The notes beneath the pieces are model-generated. The model worked only from the letters and a program-made list of their open reading frames with translations. It had not been told where the DNA came from and made no database searches. A program made the translations under genes and the position numbers. Source: Paracoccus haematequi (GTDB lineage: Bacteria; Pseudomonadota; Alphaproteobacteria; Rhodobacterales; Rhodobacteraceae). From it: a DNA stretch of 39,230 nt. This document shows, piece by piece, positions 18,503-26,966 of this stretch. The stretch spans positions 1 through 39,230 of the forward strand of contig NZ_UZWE01000015.1 of assembly GCF_900631945.1 (NCBI RefSeq). The letters are read 5' to 3'. Within the stretch, counting starts at the first letter, position 1, and each line of letters opens with the position of its first letter.

Positions 18503-19255
18503 TCAACGAATTCGGCCGCTTTGAACATCGGCGACCGCGCGCCTGACCTGGGCCAGACGGGCCGCGCGCGGGGGGTGGGTGCCCAGGATATGGTCGCCCG
18601 GATCGGGGATTCGCTCGAAGAACAGCGATCCGTTGATCGGGTCGAAGCCCGCGTTAAGCGTCATGATGGCGCCCAGATAATCCGCCTGAAGTTCCCAATC
18701 CCGCGAGTAATAGCGCGACCCGACCGAGGCGCCGATTCGCTGCGCCGTTTCGATCGCCTCGGGGTTGTTGCCATAGACCGAGGCGATGCTGCCCAGAATC
18801 ACCGCCCCCGCTGCCGCGGCGCCCGCCTTGCGATCCAGATGGTTCAGGATGTGGTGGCTGGCCTCGTGCCCGACGACGAAGGCGATCTCGTCGCCGTTGC
18901 GGGTCTGGGCGATCAGCGGCAGGGTAAAGCCGATGATCGGACGGCCGGTGGCGTCGATAGTCTGGAAGGCATTGGTCTCTTGCCCTGGACGGTCGTCAAC
19001 CACGAACTGGAAATCGCAGTTGATCGGCTGGGTGCGCCGTTGCAGGCATTCGCGTTCAACGGCCGGTTCCATCCGGCGCATCACCGCCACGAACATGCGC
19101 GCGGCCGATTGCGGGCTGCCGTCATTCGTCAGGACCGGCGCGGATTGGGGCGCGCCATAGGGCCCGGTCGGAATGCTGACAGGATCCATCGGCAGGGGCG
19201 CACAGGCGGCCATGCCCAGAAGTCCTGCACCCAAGATCGCCGTGACCTGCTTCAT
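18503..19255 (-). CDS. M48-family metalloprotease, lipoprotein
   Basis: A 250-residue zinc protease. The N-terminus (MKQVTAILGAGLLGMAACAP) is a lipoprotein signal with the cysteine at residue 18. The zinc site is HEASH (His130, Glu131, His134) with the third ligand in ELQAD (Glu188, Asp192), as in the M48 Ste24/HtpX/LoiP group. A hydrophobic, alanine-rich stretch ([17 protein letters not shown]) follows the zinc motif. It is likely anchored to the periplasmic side of a membrane and may act in envelope protein quality control; the specific substrate is unknown. Length and layout resemble LoiP/YggG-type proteins. Confidence 0.88.
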   Translation of the reverse strand: MKQVTAILGAGLLGMAACAPLPMDPVSIPTGPYGAPQSAPVLTNDGSPQSAARMFVAVMRRMEPAVERECLQRRTQPINCDFQFVVDDRPGQETNAFQTIDATGRPIIGFTLPLIAQTRNGDEIAFVVGHEASHHILNHLDRKAGAAAAGAVILGSIASVYGNNPEAIETAQRIGASVGSRYYSRDWELQADYLGAIMTLNAGFDPINGSLFFERIPDPGDHILGTHPPRAARLAQVRRAVADVQSGRIR

Positions 19256-19411
19256 CGCCTGCCCTTTGCCCCATCGCCGCGCCTTGGCCCGGCGCGGTCG
19301 TAACGTTTGCGTTCCCCGATCTTAGCCGGTCGTGAAAACCCGCGCAAACCCTGCCCGCTTGCCGATGGCGCCGCATCACGCGATTGTCGTCCCGAAACAA
19401 GGAGGCCCGCG

Positions 19412-19651
19412 ATGTTCACCATCGAGCATGATTTCGACGCCACCGTCATCACCCTGATCGACGAGGCCGATCCCGATACCGGCCCGCTGAACGAGGATGT
19501 GGTGATCCTGTCCTTCGACGACCGCGTGGTGCTGGAACAGGTCGGCCCCGACGACGAAGTGGTGCGCATCACCCTGTCGATGCACCAGCTGGCCGAACTG
19601 CGCCTGGCCCTGAACCTGCCCGAGGGGAATTACCGCATCGACCGGGGCTGA
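19412..19651 (+). CDS. Small acidic hypothetical protein (79 residues)
   Basis: This 79-residue protein starts MFTIEHDFDATVITLIDE after an excellent AGGAGG ribosome site. It is strongly acidic, with repeated strand-like segments (VVILSFDDRVVLEQV, VVRITLSMHQLAELRLAL). I do not recognise a named family, although it looks like a conserved small protein. The helix-like MHQLAELRLALNLPEG near the end is its best-defined feature. Its last 22 bases overlap the 3' end of the DUF167 gene on the opposite strand. It stands alone on the plus strand, 156 bp from the divergent M48 protease start. Confidence 0.65.
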   Translation: MFTIEHDFDATVITLIDEADPDTGPLNEDVVILSFDDRVVLEQVGPDDEVVRITLSMHQLAELRLALNLPEGNYRIDRG

Positions 19652-19899
19652 TCGACCCGGAACAGCTTGTCGCGCGAGGTGGCGCCGCGCAGCAGCGTCA
19701 ATTGCGACCGGGGCACGTCCAGGGCCTTGGACAGCAGCCGGATCACCGCGTCGTTCGCCTTGCCGTCCTCGGGGACCGTGGTGGTGTGGACACGCAGGCC
19801 ATCCTCGGCCAGGGTGACGGCATTGCGCCGCGCGCGCGGCGTCACGCGCACGGACAGGGTGGCGCCGGGAACGGCCAGATGGCGCAGATCATCGCTCAT
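19630..19899 (-). CDS. DUF167 (YggU-like) protein
   Basis: An 89-residue protein of the DUF167/YggU family. It has the typical LSVRVTPRARRNAV, the central LRVHTTTVPEDGKANDAVIRLLSKAL and the C-terminal SQLTLLRGATSRDKLFRV. The function is unknown; YggU-like proteins are small alpha/beta proteins found in most bacteria. The start at 19899 (MSDDLRHLAVPG) was chosen at the beginning of family similarity; the open frame extends further upstream across the nitroreductase gene but only as its shadow. The 3' end overlaps the small acidic gene by 22 bp. Confidence 0.85.
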   Translation of the reverse strand: MSDDLRHLAVPGATLSVRVTPRARRNAVTLAEDGLRVHTTTVPEDGKANDAVIRLLSKALDVPRSQLTLLRGATSRDKLFRVDQPRSMR

Positions 19900-19989
19900 G
19901 GCCGCAACATCCCGTCTGCCGCCACCCTTGGCAACCCTTGCTTGCGCGCCCCGCCCGTTTCGGGAAAAACAGCCGGAAAGGAGACCGCC

Positions 19990-20562
19990 ATGACCCATCG
20001 CAACGATGCCGCCCTGGACTTTCTGGCGACGCGCCGGTCGCATCCGCCCAAGATGCTGCGCGAACCCGCCCCCGACCGGGCCGAGATCCTGCGCCTGCTG
20101 ACCCTGGCCACGCGCGTTCCCGACCATGGCAAGCTGGAACCCTGGCGCTTCGTGGTGCTGGAACGCGCCGCCCTGGATCGACTGGCGCCGGTGCTGCGCG
20201 ACCATGTGCTGGCCGCCGGCCAGGATCAGGCGGCGGCCGACAAGGCGGCCTCGGCCTTCGGCTCGCCGGCGATCGTGGCTGTGGTCTCGACGCCCGTCGC
20301 CAGCGACAAGGTGCCGGGCTGGGAACAGTTCCTGTCGGCGGGGGCGGTCTGCCTGGGGCTGGTGAATGCCGCGCTCGCCTCGGGCTGGGGGGCCGCCTGG
20401 CTGACCGGGCCTGCGGTGCTGGACGAGACCTTCGGGCGCAACCACCTGGGCCTGACCGACGGCGAACGGCTGGTGGGTCTGGTTCATCTGGGCAGCCGGG
20501 GGGACGCGCCGCCGGAACGCCCGCGCCCCGATGTCGCGGCCAAGACGCGCTGGCTGGAATGA
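19990..20562 (+). CDS. Nitroreductase-family flavoprotein (YdjA-like)
   Basis: A 190-residue FMN-dependent nitroreductase-type protein. It begins with the helical opening NDAALDFLATRRSHPPKML. It then has RVPDHGKLEPWRFVVLE, the FMN-contact segment of the YdjA branch, and SAGAVCLGLVNAALASGWGAAWLTG. The small size is typical of YdjA. The natural substrate is unknown. A GAAAGGAGACC ribosome site precedes the ATG. Its stop overlaps the start of the following EI24 gene as ATGA, so the two are probably translated together. Confidence 0.88.
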   Translation: MTHRNDAALDFLATRRSHPPKMLREPAPDRAEILRLLTLATRVPDHGKLEPWRFVVLERAALDRLAPVLRDHVLAAGQDQAAADKAASAFGSPAIVAVVSTPVASDKVPGWEQFLSAGAVCLGLVNAALASGWGAAWLTGPAVLDETFGRNHLGLTDGERLVGLVHLGSRGDAPPERPRPDVAAKTRWLE

Positions 20563-21275
20563 TCGTCTTTCGCGCCCTCGCCCTGGGCTGGCTGGACCTG
20601 CTGCGGCCGCGCATCCTGCGGTTGGCCCTGATGGGCGTCGCGCTGACCGTCCTGCTGTTCGTCGTCCTGCAATCGGCGCTGTTCTGGGCGGTCCGCAGCT
20701 TCGTGCCGGGCAGCCTGTCGCTGCCCTGGAACGGCACGCTGGATGTCGGATCGGCGCTGTCCTGGGGATCGCTGGCGCTGTTCCCGCTGATGGGGTTCTT
20801 CCTGATGGCCCCCGTCGCCGCAGGCTTTTCGGGCCTGTTCGCCGACCATGTCGCCGACGCGGTCGAGGAGACGCACTATCCCGCCCGCAAAGGCGTCTCG
20901 CTGGATTTCCTGGACGGGCTGCTGGAATCGGTCGCGGTGATGCTGGCCGTCCTGGCGGTCGCGGTGCTGTCGCTGTTCCTGACGCCGGTCCTGGGCCCGC
21001 TGGCGCCGCTGCTGTTTTTCGGCGCGAACGGTTGGCTGCTGGGGCGCGAGTTCTTCCAAATGGCCGCCCGCCGCCACATGGATCAGGTTCAGGCCACGAC
21101 CCTGCGCAAGGCGAATGCGGGCCGCGTGACGCTGGCGGGCGTCCTGGTCGCGGTGGCCCTGGTGATTCCCCTGGTCAATATCGCGGTGCCGCTGCTGGCG
21201 GCTGCGGCCTTCACGCATCTGTTCCACTTGATCAGCGAATCAGCCGGTCCAGATTCTCGATATCCGCGCGGGTGA
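20559..21275 (+). CDS. EI24-domain (CysZ-like) membrane protein
   Basis: A 238-residue integral membrane protein with about four to six hydrophobic segments (for example LALMGVALTVLLFVVLQSAL, ALFPLMGFFLMAPVAAGF, VAVMLAVLAVAVLSLFLTPV, VALVIPLVNIAVPLLAAAAF). It carries the EI24/CysZ signature region LLFFGANGWLLGREFFQMAARR. CysZ proteins transport sulfate; alphaproteobacterial EI24 proteins are less well defined, so transport of sulfate is only a possibility. It is coupled to the nitroreductase gene by a 4-bp overlap. Its last 44 bases overlap the DUF1467 gene on the other strand. Confidence 0.82.
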   Translation: MIVFRALALGWLDLLRPRILRLALMGVALTVLLFVVLQSALFWAVRSFVPGSLSLPWNGTLDVGSALSWGSLALFPLMGFFLMAPVAAGFSGLFADHVADAVEETHYPARKGVSLDFLDGLLESVAVMLAVLAVAVLSLFLTPVLGPLAPLLFFGANGWLLGREFFQMAARRHMDQVQATTLRKANAGRVTLAGVLVAVALVIPLVNIAVPLLAAAAFTHLFHLISESAGPDSRYPRG

Positions 21276-21501
21276 TCAGCCCGCCCAGGATCACATAGGC
21301 GATCACGGCCCAGATGATCGCCGCGATCACCGTGGTCCAGATCAGCTTGCCCTTCAGCCGCAGATCGGCGGGCGCCCCCGCCGGGGTGCCCGGCACGATC
21401 TCGCCCGCATCCTGCTGGCTGCGCTGGCCGATCAGCACGACGATGAACAGCGTCAGGAACCACAGCACGGCGAACAGGACGATGCCCCCGGTCAGGTTCA
21501 T
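21232..21501 (-). CDS. DUF1467 two-helix membrane protein
   Basis: An 89-residue protein with two membrane helices (about residues 5-25, GGIVLFAVLWFLTLFIVVLI, and 55-74, LIWTTVIAAIIWAVIAYVIL). A short soluble loop between them holds PGTPAGAPADLRLKGK. This is the DUF1467 pattern common in alphaproteobacteria; the function is unknown. Its start overlaps the stop of the methylmalonyl-CoA epimerase gene by one base (TGATG), which suggests coupling and possibly a conserved gene pair. Confidence 0.82.
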   Translation of the reverse strand: MNLTGGIVLFAVLWFLTLFIVVLIGQRSQQDAGEIVPGTPAGAPADLRLKGKLIWTTVIAAIIWAVIAYVILGGLITRADIENLDRLIR

Positions 21502-21905
21502 CAGGCCTGCTCCAGCTCGATCAGGCAGCCGTTGAAATCCTTGGGATGCAGGAACAGGACCGGCTTGCCGTGGGCGCCGATCTTGGGTTCGCCGCTGCCC
21601 AGGACGCGCGCGCCTTCGGATTTCAGGCGGTCGCGCGCGGCAAGGATGTCATCCACCTCGAAGCACATGTGATGGATGCCGCCGGACGGGTTCTTGTCCA
21701 GGAATCCCTGGATCGGGCTGTTCTCGCCCAGGGGATACAGCAGTTCGATCTTGGTGTTGGGCAGTTCGATGAAGACCACCGTCACGCCATGGTCCGGTTC
21801 GTCCTGGGGCGCGCCGACCCTGGCGCCCAGGGTAGCGGCATATTGGGCGGATGCCGCAGCCAGGTCGGGAACCGCGATGGCCACATGGTTAAGACGTCCG
21901 ATCAT
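21501..21905 (-). CDS. mce: Methylmalonyl-CoA epimerase
   Basis: A 134-residue vicinal-oxygen-chelate protein that interconverts the R and S forms of methylmalonyl-CoA, in propionate degradation and the ethylmalonyl-CoA pathway. Metal-ligand regions are seen in LNHVAIAVPDL (His), SGGIHHMCFEV (His) and NGCLIELEQA (Glu). The segment PIQGFLDKNPSGGIHH is characteristic of this enzyme. The length is typical. It starts at the ATG at 21905, with AGGA upstream, and is followed by the coupled DUF1467 gene. The divergent response regulator lies across a 130-bp gap containing a CtrA-like box. Confidence 0.92.
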   Translation of the reverse strand: MIGRLNHVAIAVPDLAAASAQYAATLGARVGAPQDEPDHGVTVVFIELPNTKIELLYPLGENSPIQGFLDKNPSGGIHHMCFEVDDILAARDRLKSEGARVLGSGEPKIGAHGKPVLFLHPKDFNGCLIELEQA

Positions 21906-21972
21906 CCTGTCCTCCGGGTTTTGGGTGGTTCTAGGGCTTTCCGCGCGGCGGCGAAAGGAAAACCCAACAGCG

Positions 21973-21988
21973 TTAACCGCTTCTTAGC
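21973..21988 (+). promoter_or_regulatory. CtrA-like box upstream of the response regulator
   Basis: TTAA (21973-21976), seven bases CCGCTTC, TTAGC (21984-21988): one mismatch to TTAA-N7-TTAAC. It ends 47 bp before the response-regulator start codon. The inner bases resemble those of the box at 9279-9294. Confidence 0.45.
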
Positions 21989-22035
21989 GAATCGGCGGCT
22001 AACTGGCGGGGCGACATCGGTAAGGGGTACATGAC

Positions 22036-22770
22036 ATGCAGAACGACATCGCGCCCGGCATCACCGACGCCTTGCCCATGTGGCGCGTCTCGATGCCCAA
22101 CCGGCCGCTGACCGGCCTGACCGTTCTTGTGGTCGAAGATTCGCGCTTCGCCAGCGAGGCCGTGCGGCTGCTGTGCCTGCGGTCGGGGGCGCGGATCCGG
22201 CGGGCCGACTGCCTGCGTTCGGCCGCGCGGCACTTGCAGATCTATCGTCCCGCTGTGGTGATCGTCGATCTGGGACTTCCTGACGGCAACGGCGCGGATC
22301 TGATCCGCCAGATCGCCGCGACCGAACCCCGTGTGCCGGTGCTGCTGGGCATCTCGGGCGATCCCGACCTTGCCGATGCCGCCCTGATGGCGGGGGCGGA
22401 TGGTTTCCTGGCCAAGCCCATCGAAAACCTGGCGGTGTTCCAGCAGACCATCCTGTCGGCCCTGCCGGTCGAGGCGCGGGGCCTCGGCCTGCGCATCCTG
22501 CCGGATGAGGTGATCCAGCCCGATCCCTCGGGGCTGCGCGACGACCTGGCCCATGTCGCCGAAATCCTCTCCTCGGCGCAGGACACGGCCGCGGTCGACT
22601 ATATCGCGCATTTCCTGGCGGGCATCGCCCGGTCATCCCACGACCCAGTGCTGGAGGCCGCGGCCGCCGCCTTGGCACGCGACCGCGATGCCGGCCATGC
22701 CCTGGCCACCGACCTGGCGCGGATCAGCGGCCTGGTGCAGGAACGGCTGGCCCGCGTCGCCGGAATGTGA
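22036..22770 (+). CDS. Response regulator with unassigned C-terminal helical region
   Basis: A 244-residue protein. Residues about 26-145 form a receiver domain: LTVLVVEDSRF (acidic pocket), the phosphorylation site Asp78 in VVIVDLGLPDGNG, LLGISGD, and the conserved Lys127 in GFLAKPIE. The remaining 100 residues are helical and alanine-rich (AEILSSAQDTAAVDYIAHFLAG, VLEAAAAALARDRDAGH) with no recognisable DNA-binding or enzymatic domain and no Hpt-like HxxKG motif. Its partner kinase is not evident. An AAGGGGT ribosome site precedes the ATG. It may act by protein interaction, which is inferred. It ends exactly where the convergent GNAT gene ends. Confidence 0.8.
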   Translation: MQNDIAPGITDALPMWRVSMPNRPLTGLTVLVVEDSRFASEAVRLLCLRSGARIRRADCLRSAARHLQIYRPAVVIVDLGLPDGNGADLIRQIAATEPRVPVLLGISGDPDLADAALMAGADGFLAKPIENLAVFQQTILSALPVEARGLGLRILPDEVIQPDPSGLRDDLAHVAEILSSAQDTAAVDYIAHFLAGIARSSHDPVLEAAAAALARDRDAGHALATDLARISGLVQERLARVAGM

Positions 22771-23472
22771 TCAGGGACCGTCGCTGCGGCCCGGCAGGAC
22801 GCCCGCCGTCAGATCCGACAGGCTGGCATGCTGCCGGCCCCCGGCATCGAAGTTGCCCGGATCTAGCCAGGCGTCGTAAGCAGGCGCCAGGGCCGTCCAG
22901 TCGTCGTCGGTGATCGCGAACCAGGCCGAATCGCGGTTCTGGCCCTTGACGATCATGTGGTTGCGGAACGTGCCCTCATAGGAAAATCCCAGCCGCAGGG
23001 CCGCGCGGCGAGAGGGCGCATTCAGCGCGTTGCATTTCCATTCGACCCGGCGATAGCCCCGTTCGAAGGCCCAGGCGATCATCGCCATCAGCGCCGCGCT
23101 GCCCGCCCGGCCTCGCTGCAAAGCGGGCGTCAGCAGGATATGCCCGATCTCGATCACGCCGTTCGGACGGTCGATGCGCAGGAACGCGGCATGGCCCGCA
23201 GCCCGCCCGGTGGCGGGATCGAGGATCGCCAGGAACAGCGGATCGGCCGAGGTCTCTGCCTGGGCGGTCCAGGCCCGATACTCCTGCGCATCGGCGAAGG
23301 GACCATAGGGCATATAGGTCCACAACCCGTCATGGCCCGCCTGCGCCCGGAACAGATCCTCGGCGTGCAGTTCCGCCGACAGGGGCTGTAACAGGGCGCT
23401 GCGGATCGGCTGGTCCGCCGGGCCGGGCGGCGGCGTGAAATCGGCAAGATCGGGCTGGGGATGGTCGGGCAT
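22771..23472 (-). CDS. GNAT-family N-acetyltransferase (RimJ/RimL-like)
   Basis: A 233-residue acetyltransferase. The N-terminal part has the RimJ-like arrangement AEDLFRAQ and YMPYGPFADAQEYRAW. The acetyl-CoA core reads IGHILLTPALQRGRAGSAALMAM (motif A with QRGRAG) and the C-terminal motif B reads YRRVEWKCNALNAPSRRAALRLGFSYEG. This subgroup often modifies N-terminal amino groups or small molecules, and the substrate here is unknown. It runs convergent to the response regulator with zero bases between the two stop codons. Between its start and aspS lie 237 bp with only a hairpin. Confidence 0.88.
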   Translation of the reverse strand: MPDHPQPDLADFTPPPGPADQPIRSALLQPLSAELHAEDLFRAQAGHDGLWTYMPYGPFADAQEYRAWTAQAETSADPLFLAILDPATGRAAGHAAFLRIDRPNGVIEIGHILLTPALQRGRAGSAALMAMIAWAFERGYRRVEWKCNALNAPSRRAALRLGFSYEGTFRNHMIVKGQNRDSAWFAITDDDWTALAPAYDAWLDPGNFDAGGRQHASLSDLTAGVLPGRSDGP

Positions 23473-23650
23473 CGTTCCTCTTCCGGGCTGCGGTCACGCC
23501 AGAATGCGCGGATTGTCGCCCATGTCGAGGCCCGGAAAGGCACCGCGTTCCAGACCCCCGCCAAGATGTCTAACACCTTGCACAGAACCCAGGCGGCATG
23601 GGCAGGTCGATTACCGGCCCTTGCCGCACAGGGCTGTCCCCGGCGGAATA

Positions 23651-23673
23651 GAGAGGCCGGCGAACCGCCTCTC
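23651..23673 (-). terminator. Hairpin downstream of aspS
   Basis: GAGAGGC (23651-23657) and GCCTCTC (23667-23673) form a 7-bp stem with a 9-base loop, 37 bp after the aspS stop on the minus strand. No T run follows, so it is at best a weak or factor-assisted terminator. Confidence 0.4.
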
Positions 23674-23709
23674 TCGGCTTCGACGTTCCGCCGCGATCCC
23701 CGACGCGCT

Positions 23710-25485
23710 CTACTCCTTGGGCAGGACGCGCAGCCGCAGGTCGCGCAGTTGTTCGTTGGTGGGTTCCGAAGGGGCGCCCATCATCAGATCCTCGGCCCGC
23801 TGGTTCATGGGGAACATGATGACCTGGCGGATGTTCACCTCGTCGGCCAGCAGCATCACGATCCGGTCGATGCCTGCGGCACATCCCCCGTGCGGCGGCG
23901 CGCCATAGCGGAAGGCCTTGACCATGCCGCCGAAACGCTTTTCCACCTCACTGGCCGGATAGCCCGCCAGTTCGAAGGCCTTGAACATGATCTCGGGCTT
24001 GTGGTTGCGGATCGCGCCGGAGATCAGTTCATAGCCGTTGCAGGCGAGGTCGTATTGGAAGCCCTTGACCTGCAAGGGGTCGCCCGACAGCGCCTCCAGC
24101 CCGCCCTGCGGCATGGAGAACGGGTTGTGGGAAAAGTCGATCTTGCCGTCGTCGGTCTTTTCATACATCGGGAAATCGACGATCCAGGCGAACTTGAACT
24201 GGTTTTCATCGGTCAGGCCCAGTTCCCGGCCGATCTCGTTGCGGGCGCGGCCCGCGACGGCCTCGAACTGTTCGGGCTTGCCGCCCAGGAAAAAGGCCGC
24301 ATCGCCCTCGCCCAGGCCAAGCTGGATGCGGATCGCCTCGGTCGGCTCGTGGCCCAGGGCCTTGGCGATGGGACCGGCGGCTTCGGTCGACCCGTCCTCG
24401 GCCTTGCGCCAGAAGATATAGCCCATGCCCGGCAGGCCCTCGCGCTGCGCGAAGGCGTTCATGCGGTCGGCGAACTTGCGGGAACCGCCGGTCGGCGCGG
24501 GGATGGCGCGGACCTCGGTTCCCTCCTGCTCCAGCAGCTTGGCGAAGATGCCGAAGCCCGAGCCGCGGAAATGGTCGCTGACCACCTGCATCTGGATCGG
24601 GTTGCGCAGGTCGGGCTTGTCGCTGCCGTATTTCAGCATCGATTCCGCGTAAGGAATGCGCGGCCAGTCGGCATCGACCGGGCGGCCGCCGCCGAATTCC
24701 TCGAACAGGCCCTGGATCACCGGCTGGATGGCGGCGAACACGTCCTCCTGCTCGACAAAGGACATCTCCAGGTCAAGCTGGTAGAAGTCGGTCGGGCTGC
24801 GGTCGGCGCGGGGATCCTCGTCGCGGAAGCAGGGGGCGATCTGGAAATAACGGTCGAAGCCCGCGACCATGATCAGCTGCTTGAACTGCTGGGGGGCCTG
24901 CGGCAGCGCGTAGAACTTGCCCGGATGCAGGCGCGAGGGCACCAGGAAGTCGCGCGCGCCTTCGGGCGAGGACGCGGTGATGATCGGCGTCTGGAATTCG
25001 GTGAAGCCCTGGTCCCACATGCGGTTGCGCAAGGACCGGATCACCTTGGAACGCAGCATGATGTTGTTGTGCAGGCTCTCGCGCCGCAGGTCCAGGAAGC
25101 GATAGGCGAGGCGCGTTTCCTCGGGGTATTCCTGGTCGCCGAAGACCGGCAGCGGCAGTTCGTCCGCCGGGCCAAGCACCTCCAGGTCGGTCGCATAGAC
25201 CTCGATCTCTCCGGTGGGCAGCTTGGCGTTCACCAGGCTGGGGTCGCGCAGCTTCACGCGGCCGTCGATGCGGATCACGGTTTCCGCGCGCAGCTTGTCC
25301 ATCGCGGCGAAGGCCGGGCTGTCGCTGTCGGCCAGCACCTGGGTCATGCCGTAATGATCGCGCAGGTCGACGAACAGCACGCCGCCATGATCGCGGACCC
25401 GGTGGACCCAGCCCGACAGGCGGACGGTTTCACCGGCATTCGCGGCGGTCAGATCGCCGCAGGTATGGCTGCGATAGGCGTGCAT
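23710..25485 (-). CDS. aspS: Aspartyl-tRNA synthetase
   Basis: Class II synthetase of 591 residues, the size of bacterial-type AspRS. The N-terminal OB-fold anticodon domain ([23 protein letters not shown]) is followed by the catalytic core with motif 2 around [21 protein letters not shown] and motif 3 [14 protein letters not shown]. The bacterial insertion domain (GAM) lies between about 285 and 420. Many alphaproteobacteria use a non-discriminating AspRS that also charges tRNA-Asn for GatCAB; which type this is cannot be settled here. It is divergent from nothing and lies downstream of the CPBP and GH25 genes on the same strand, 60 bp from CPBP. Confidence 0.95.
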   Translation of the reverse strand: MHAYRSHTCGDLTAANAGETVRLSGWVHRVRDHGGVLFVDLRDHYGMTQVLADSDSPAFAAMDKLRAETVIRIDGRVKLRDPSLVNAKLPTGEIEVYATDLEVLGPADELPLPVFGDQEYPEETRLAYRFLDLRRESLHNNIMLRSKVIRSLRNRMWDQGFTEFQTPIITASSPEGARDFLVPSRLHPGKFYALPQAPQQFKQLIMVAGFDRYFQIAPCFRDEDPRADRSPTDFYQLDLEMSFVEQEDVFAAIQPVIQGLFEEFGGGRPVDADWPRIPYAESMLKYGSDKPDLRNPIQMQVVSDHFRGSGFGIFAKLLEQEGTEVRAIPAPTGGSRKFADRMNAFAQREGLPGMGYIFWRKAEDGSTEAAGPIAKALGHEPTEAIRIQLGLGEGDAAFFLGGKPEQFEAVAGRARNEIGRELGLTDENQFKFAWIVDFPMYEKTDDGKIDFSHNPFSMPQGGLEALSGDPLQVKGFQYDLACNGYELISGAIRNHKPEIMFKAFELAGYPASEVEKRFGGMVKAFRYGAPPHGGCAAGIDRIVMLLADEVNIRQVIMFPMNQRAEDLMMGAPSEPTNEQLRDLRLRVLPKE

Positions 25486-25545
25486 GGTCGTTCCCCGAAT
25501 AATCCGCCCCGCATCAAGCGCGGCGGGGGCGGGAAGTCAACCTGT

Positions 25546-26202
25546 CTAGAACGGACGCACCACGTTGCCGGTATAGAAATAGGCGCCCATGCCCACGGTG
25601 AACAGCACGTTCCCGGCAACCGCGTGCAGCAGCCAGGCCGCCGGAAAGCCATAGCGCAGATAGGCGCGGGCGAAGATCCAGCCGCCGACGAAGGTCATGA
25701 CCGCCACCACCGCCGACCAGTACATCAGATGCGCAAAGGAGAAGATCCCGGCATTGATGGCGATGGCCCCCTGCCCCGCAGGCAGCAGCGCGCCATAGCG
25801 GTGGAAGAACAGCGGCCGGAAGATCAGTTCCTGCGGCAGGGCGGACAGCAGCGGATAGAACACCCAGATCAGCGGCAGCATCCCCGACCGCAGCATGGTG
25901 AACAGCCGTTCGGGATAGGTCACATACAGGATCGCCACCCCCGCCAGCAGGGTGACGGCCGACAGGGCCAGAACCTCCAGCAAGGGCACCCGGCGCCAGC
26001 CCCGGACCAGCGACCGGAAACCGAAGCCGCCGGTGCGCCACAGCAGGAACAGGCCCACCAGCGAGAATACGGCCAGCGCCTCGAACAGGTGACGGCCCGG
26101 CATGAACAGCGCAATCGCCAGCGGCGCCCCGATATAGAGCGCCGCGAACTCGATCCCCAGCCAGATCCGGGGTCTTACCGTGTCAGTCGTGTTTGCAACC
26201 AT
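25546..26202 (-). CDS. CPBP-family membrane protease (CAAX/Abi type)
   Basis: A 218-residue integral membrane protein with about six to eight hydrophobic segments. It carries the CPBP signatures: PQELIFRPLFFHR (motif 1, residues 123-135), FSFAHLMYW (motif 2 histidine) and AVAGNVLF (motif 3 Asn). Motif 1 is normally EExxxR; here the first Glu is Gln124. Members are intramembrane glutamic proteases or maturation factors; targets are unknown. The ATG at 26202 was chosen because the next start upstream is only a TTG at 26211. The gene overlaps the end of the GH25 gene by 28 bp, so the two are probably coupled. Confidence 0.82.
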   Translation of the reverse strand: MVANTTDTVRPRIWLGIEFAALYIGAPLAIALFMPGRHLFEALAVFSLVGLFLLWRTGGFGFRSLVRGWRRVPLLEVLALSAVTLLAGVAILYVTYPERLFTMLRSGMLPLIWVFYPLLSALPQELIFRPLFFHRYGALLPAGQGAIAINAGIFSFAHLMYWSAVVAVMTFVGGWIFARAYLRYGFPAAWLLHAVAGNVLFTVGMGAYFYTGNVVRPF

Positions 26203-26966
26203 CGGACCCAATCCGCGCGTGTCCCGGCAAAGGCGTTAAGGTCGGTATTCCCGCGGATCCCCGGAACGATGCCGGTCCCGGTATATTGCCAGAAGGCCCA
26301 ACGCTGGCCGGGATAGGGAACGCTGGGATGGTTCGCGACGGACCGCAGCCAGAATTCGGCGCGCATGTCGCCCAGCCGGTTGTCGCGATAGAAATCGACG
26401 GTCGTATAGATGATCGGCCGCTGGCCATAGTGACGGCCCACGATGTCCATGAAGATGGACGCCTGCTGCTTGATCTCCTGCGGAGAGGGGCGATAGGGGC
26501 AGGTCCGGGAATTGGTCCATTCCAGGTCGATGACCGGCGGCAGCGACCCGATCTCGCGCGGCACCTGGCGGATGAACCAGGCGGCCTGTTCCGCGCCTGA
26601 GCGGCAGAAATAGTAATAATGATAGGCACCGCGCGGGATGCGCGCCTCGGCGGCCTCGCGCCAGTAGCGATGGAAGCTGGGGTCGTAATGGTCGCCTCCT
26701 TCGGTCGCCTTGATGAAGGCAAAGCTGATGCCCGCGTTGCGGACACGGTTCCAGTCGATGTCGCCCTGCCAGCGGGACACGTCGATGCCGTGGACCGCAT
26801 GGGCGTAGGGGTGGCGCCCGCCCCAGTCGTGGGGGGCGGAATCGCCCAGTTGCGGGTTGGCGCCGGGGCCTGGGGCGGGCCTGTATCCGCCGCGTTCGGG
26901 CGTGCGCGCGCAGGCCACCGCCAATACCAACATCAAGCCAAGCAATAGCGTAGAAAAAACCCTCAT
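26175..26966 (-). CDS. GH25 muramidase (lysozyme), exported
   Basis: A 263-residue glycoside hydrolase 25 that would cut the beta-1,4 bond in peptidoglycan. An N-terminal signal (MRVFSTLLLGLMLVLAVACA) ends with a cysteine at residue 19, perhaps a weak lipobox. The enzyme domain starts at GIDVSRWQGDIDW (catalytic Asp region), continues FIKATEGG, and has VIDLEWT (catalytic Glu region) and IIYTTVDFYRDN. This matches chromosomal GH25 proteins of alphaproteobacteria rather than phage endolysins; no phage genes are near. The overlap with a CPBP protease gene suggests an envelope-related pair. Confidence 0.9.
   Translation of the reverse strand: MRVFSTLLLGLMLVLAVACARTPERGGYRPAPGPGANPQLGDSAPHDWGGRHPYAHAVHGIDVSRWQGDIDWNRVRNAGISFAFIKATEGGDHYDPSFHRYWREAAEARIPRGAYHYYYFCRSGAEQAAWFIRQVPREIGSLPPVIDLEWTNSRTCPYRPSPQEIKQQASIFMDIVGRHYGQRPIIYTTVDFYRDNRLGDMRAEFWLRSVANHPSVPYPGQRWAFWQYTGTGIVPGIRGNTDLNAFAGTRADWVRWLQTRLTR

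Noticed and set aside
26175..26966. A prophage remnant suggested by the GH25 muramidase
   Set aside because: No phage gene is near, and the protein has its own export signal and typical chromosomal neighbours.
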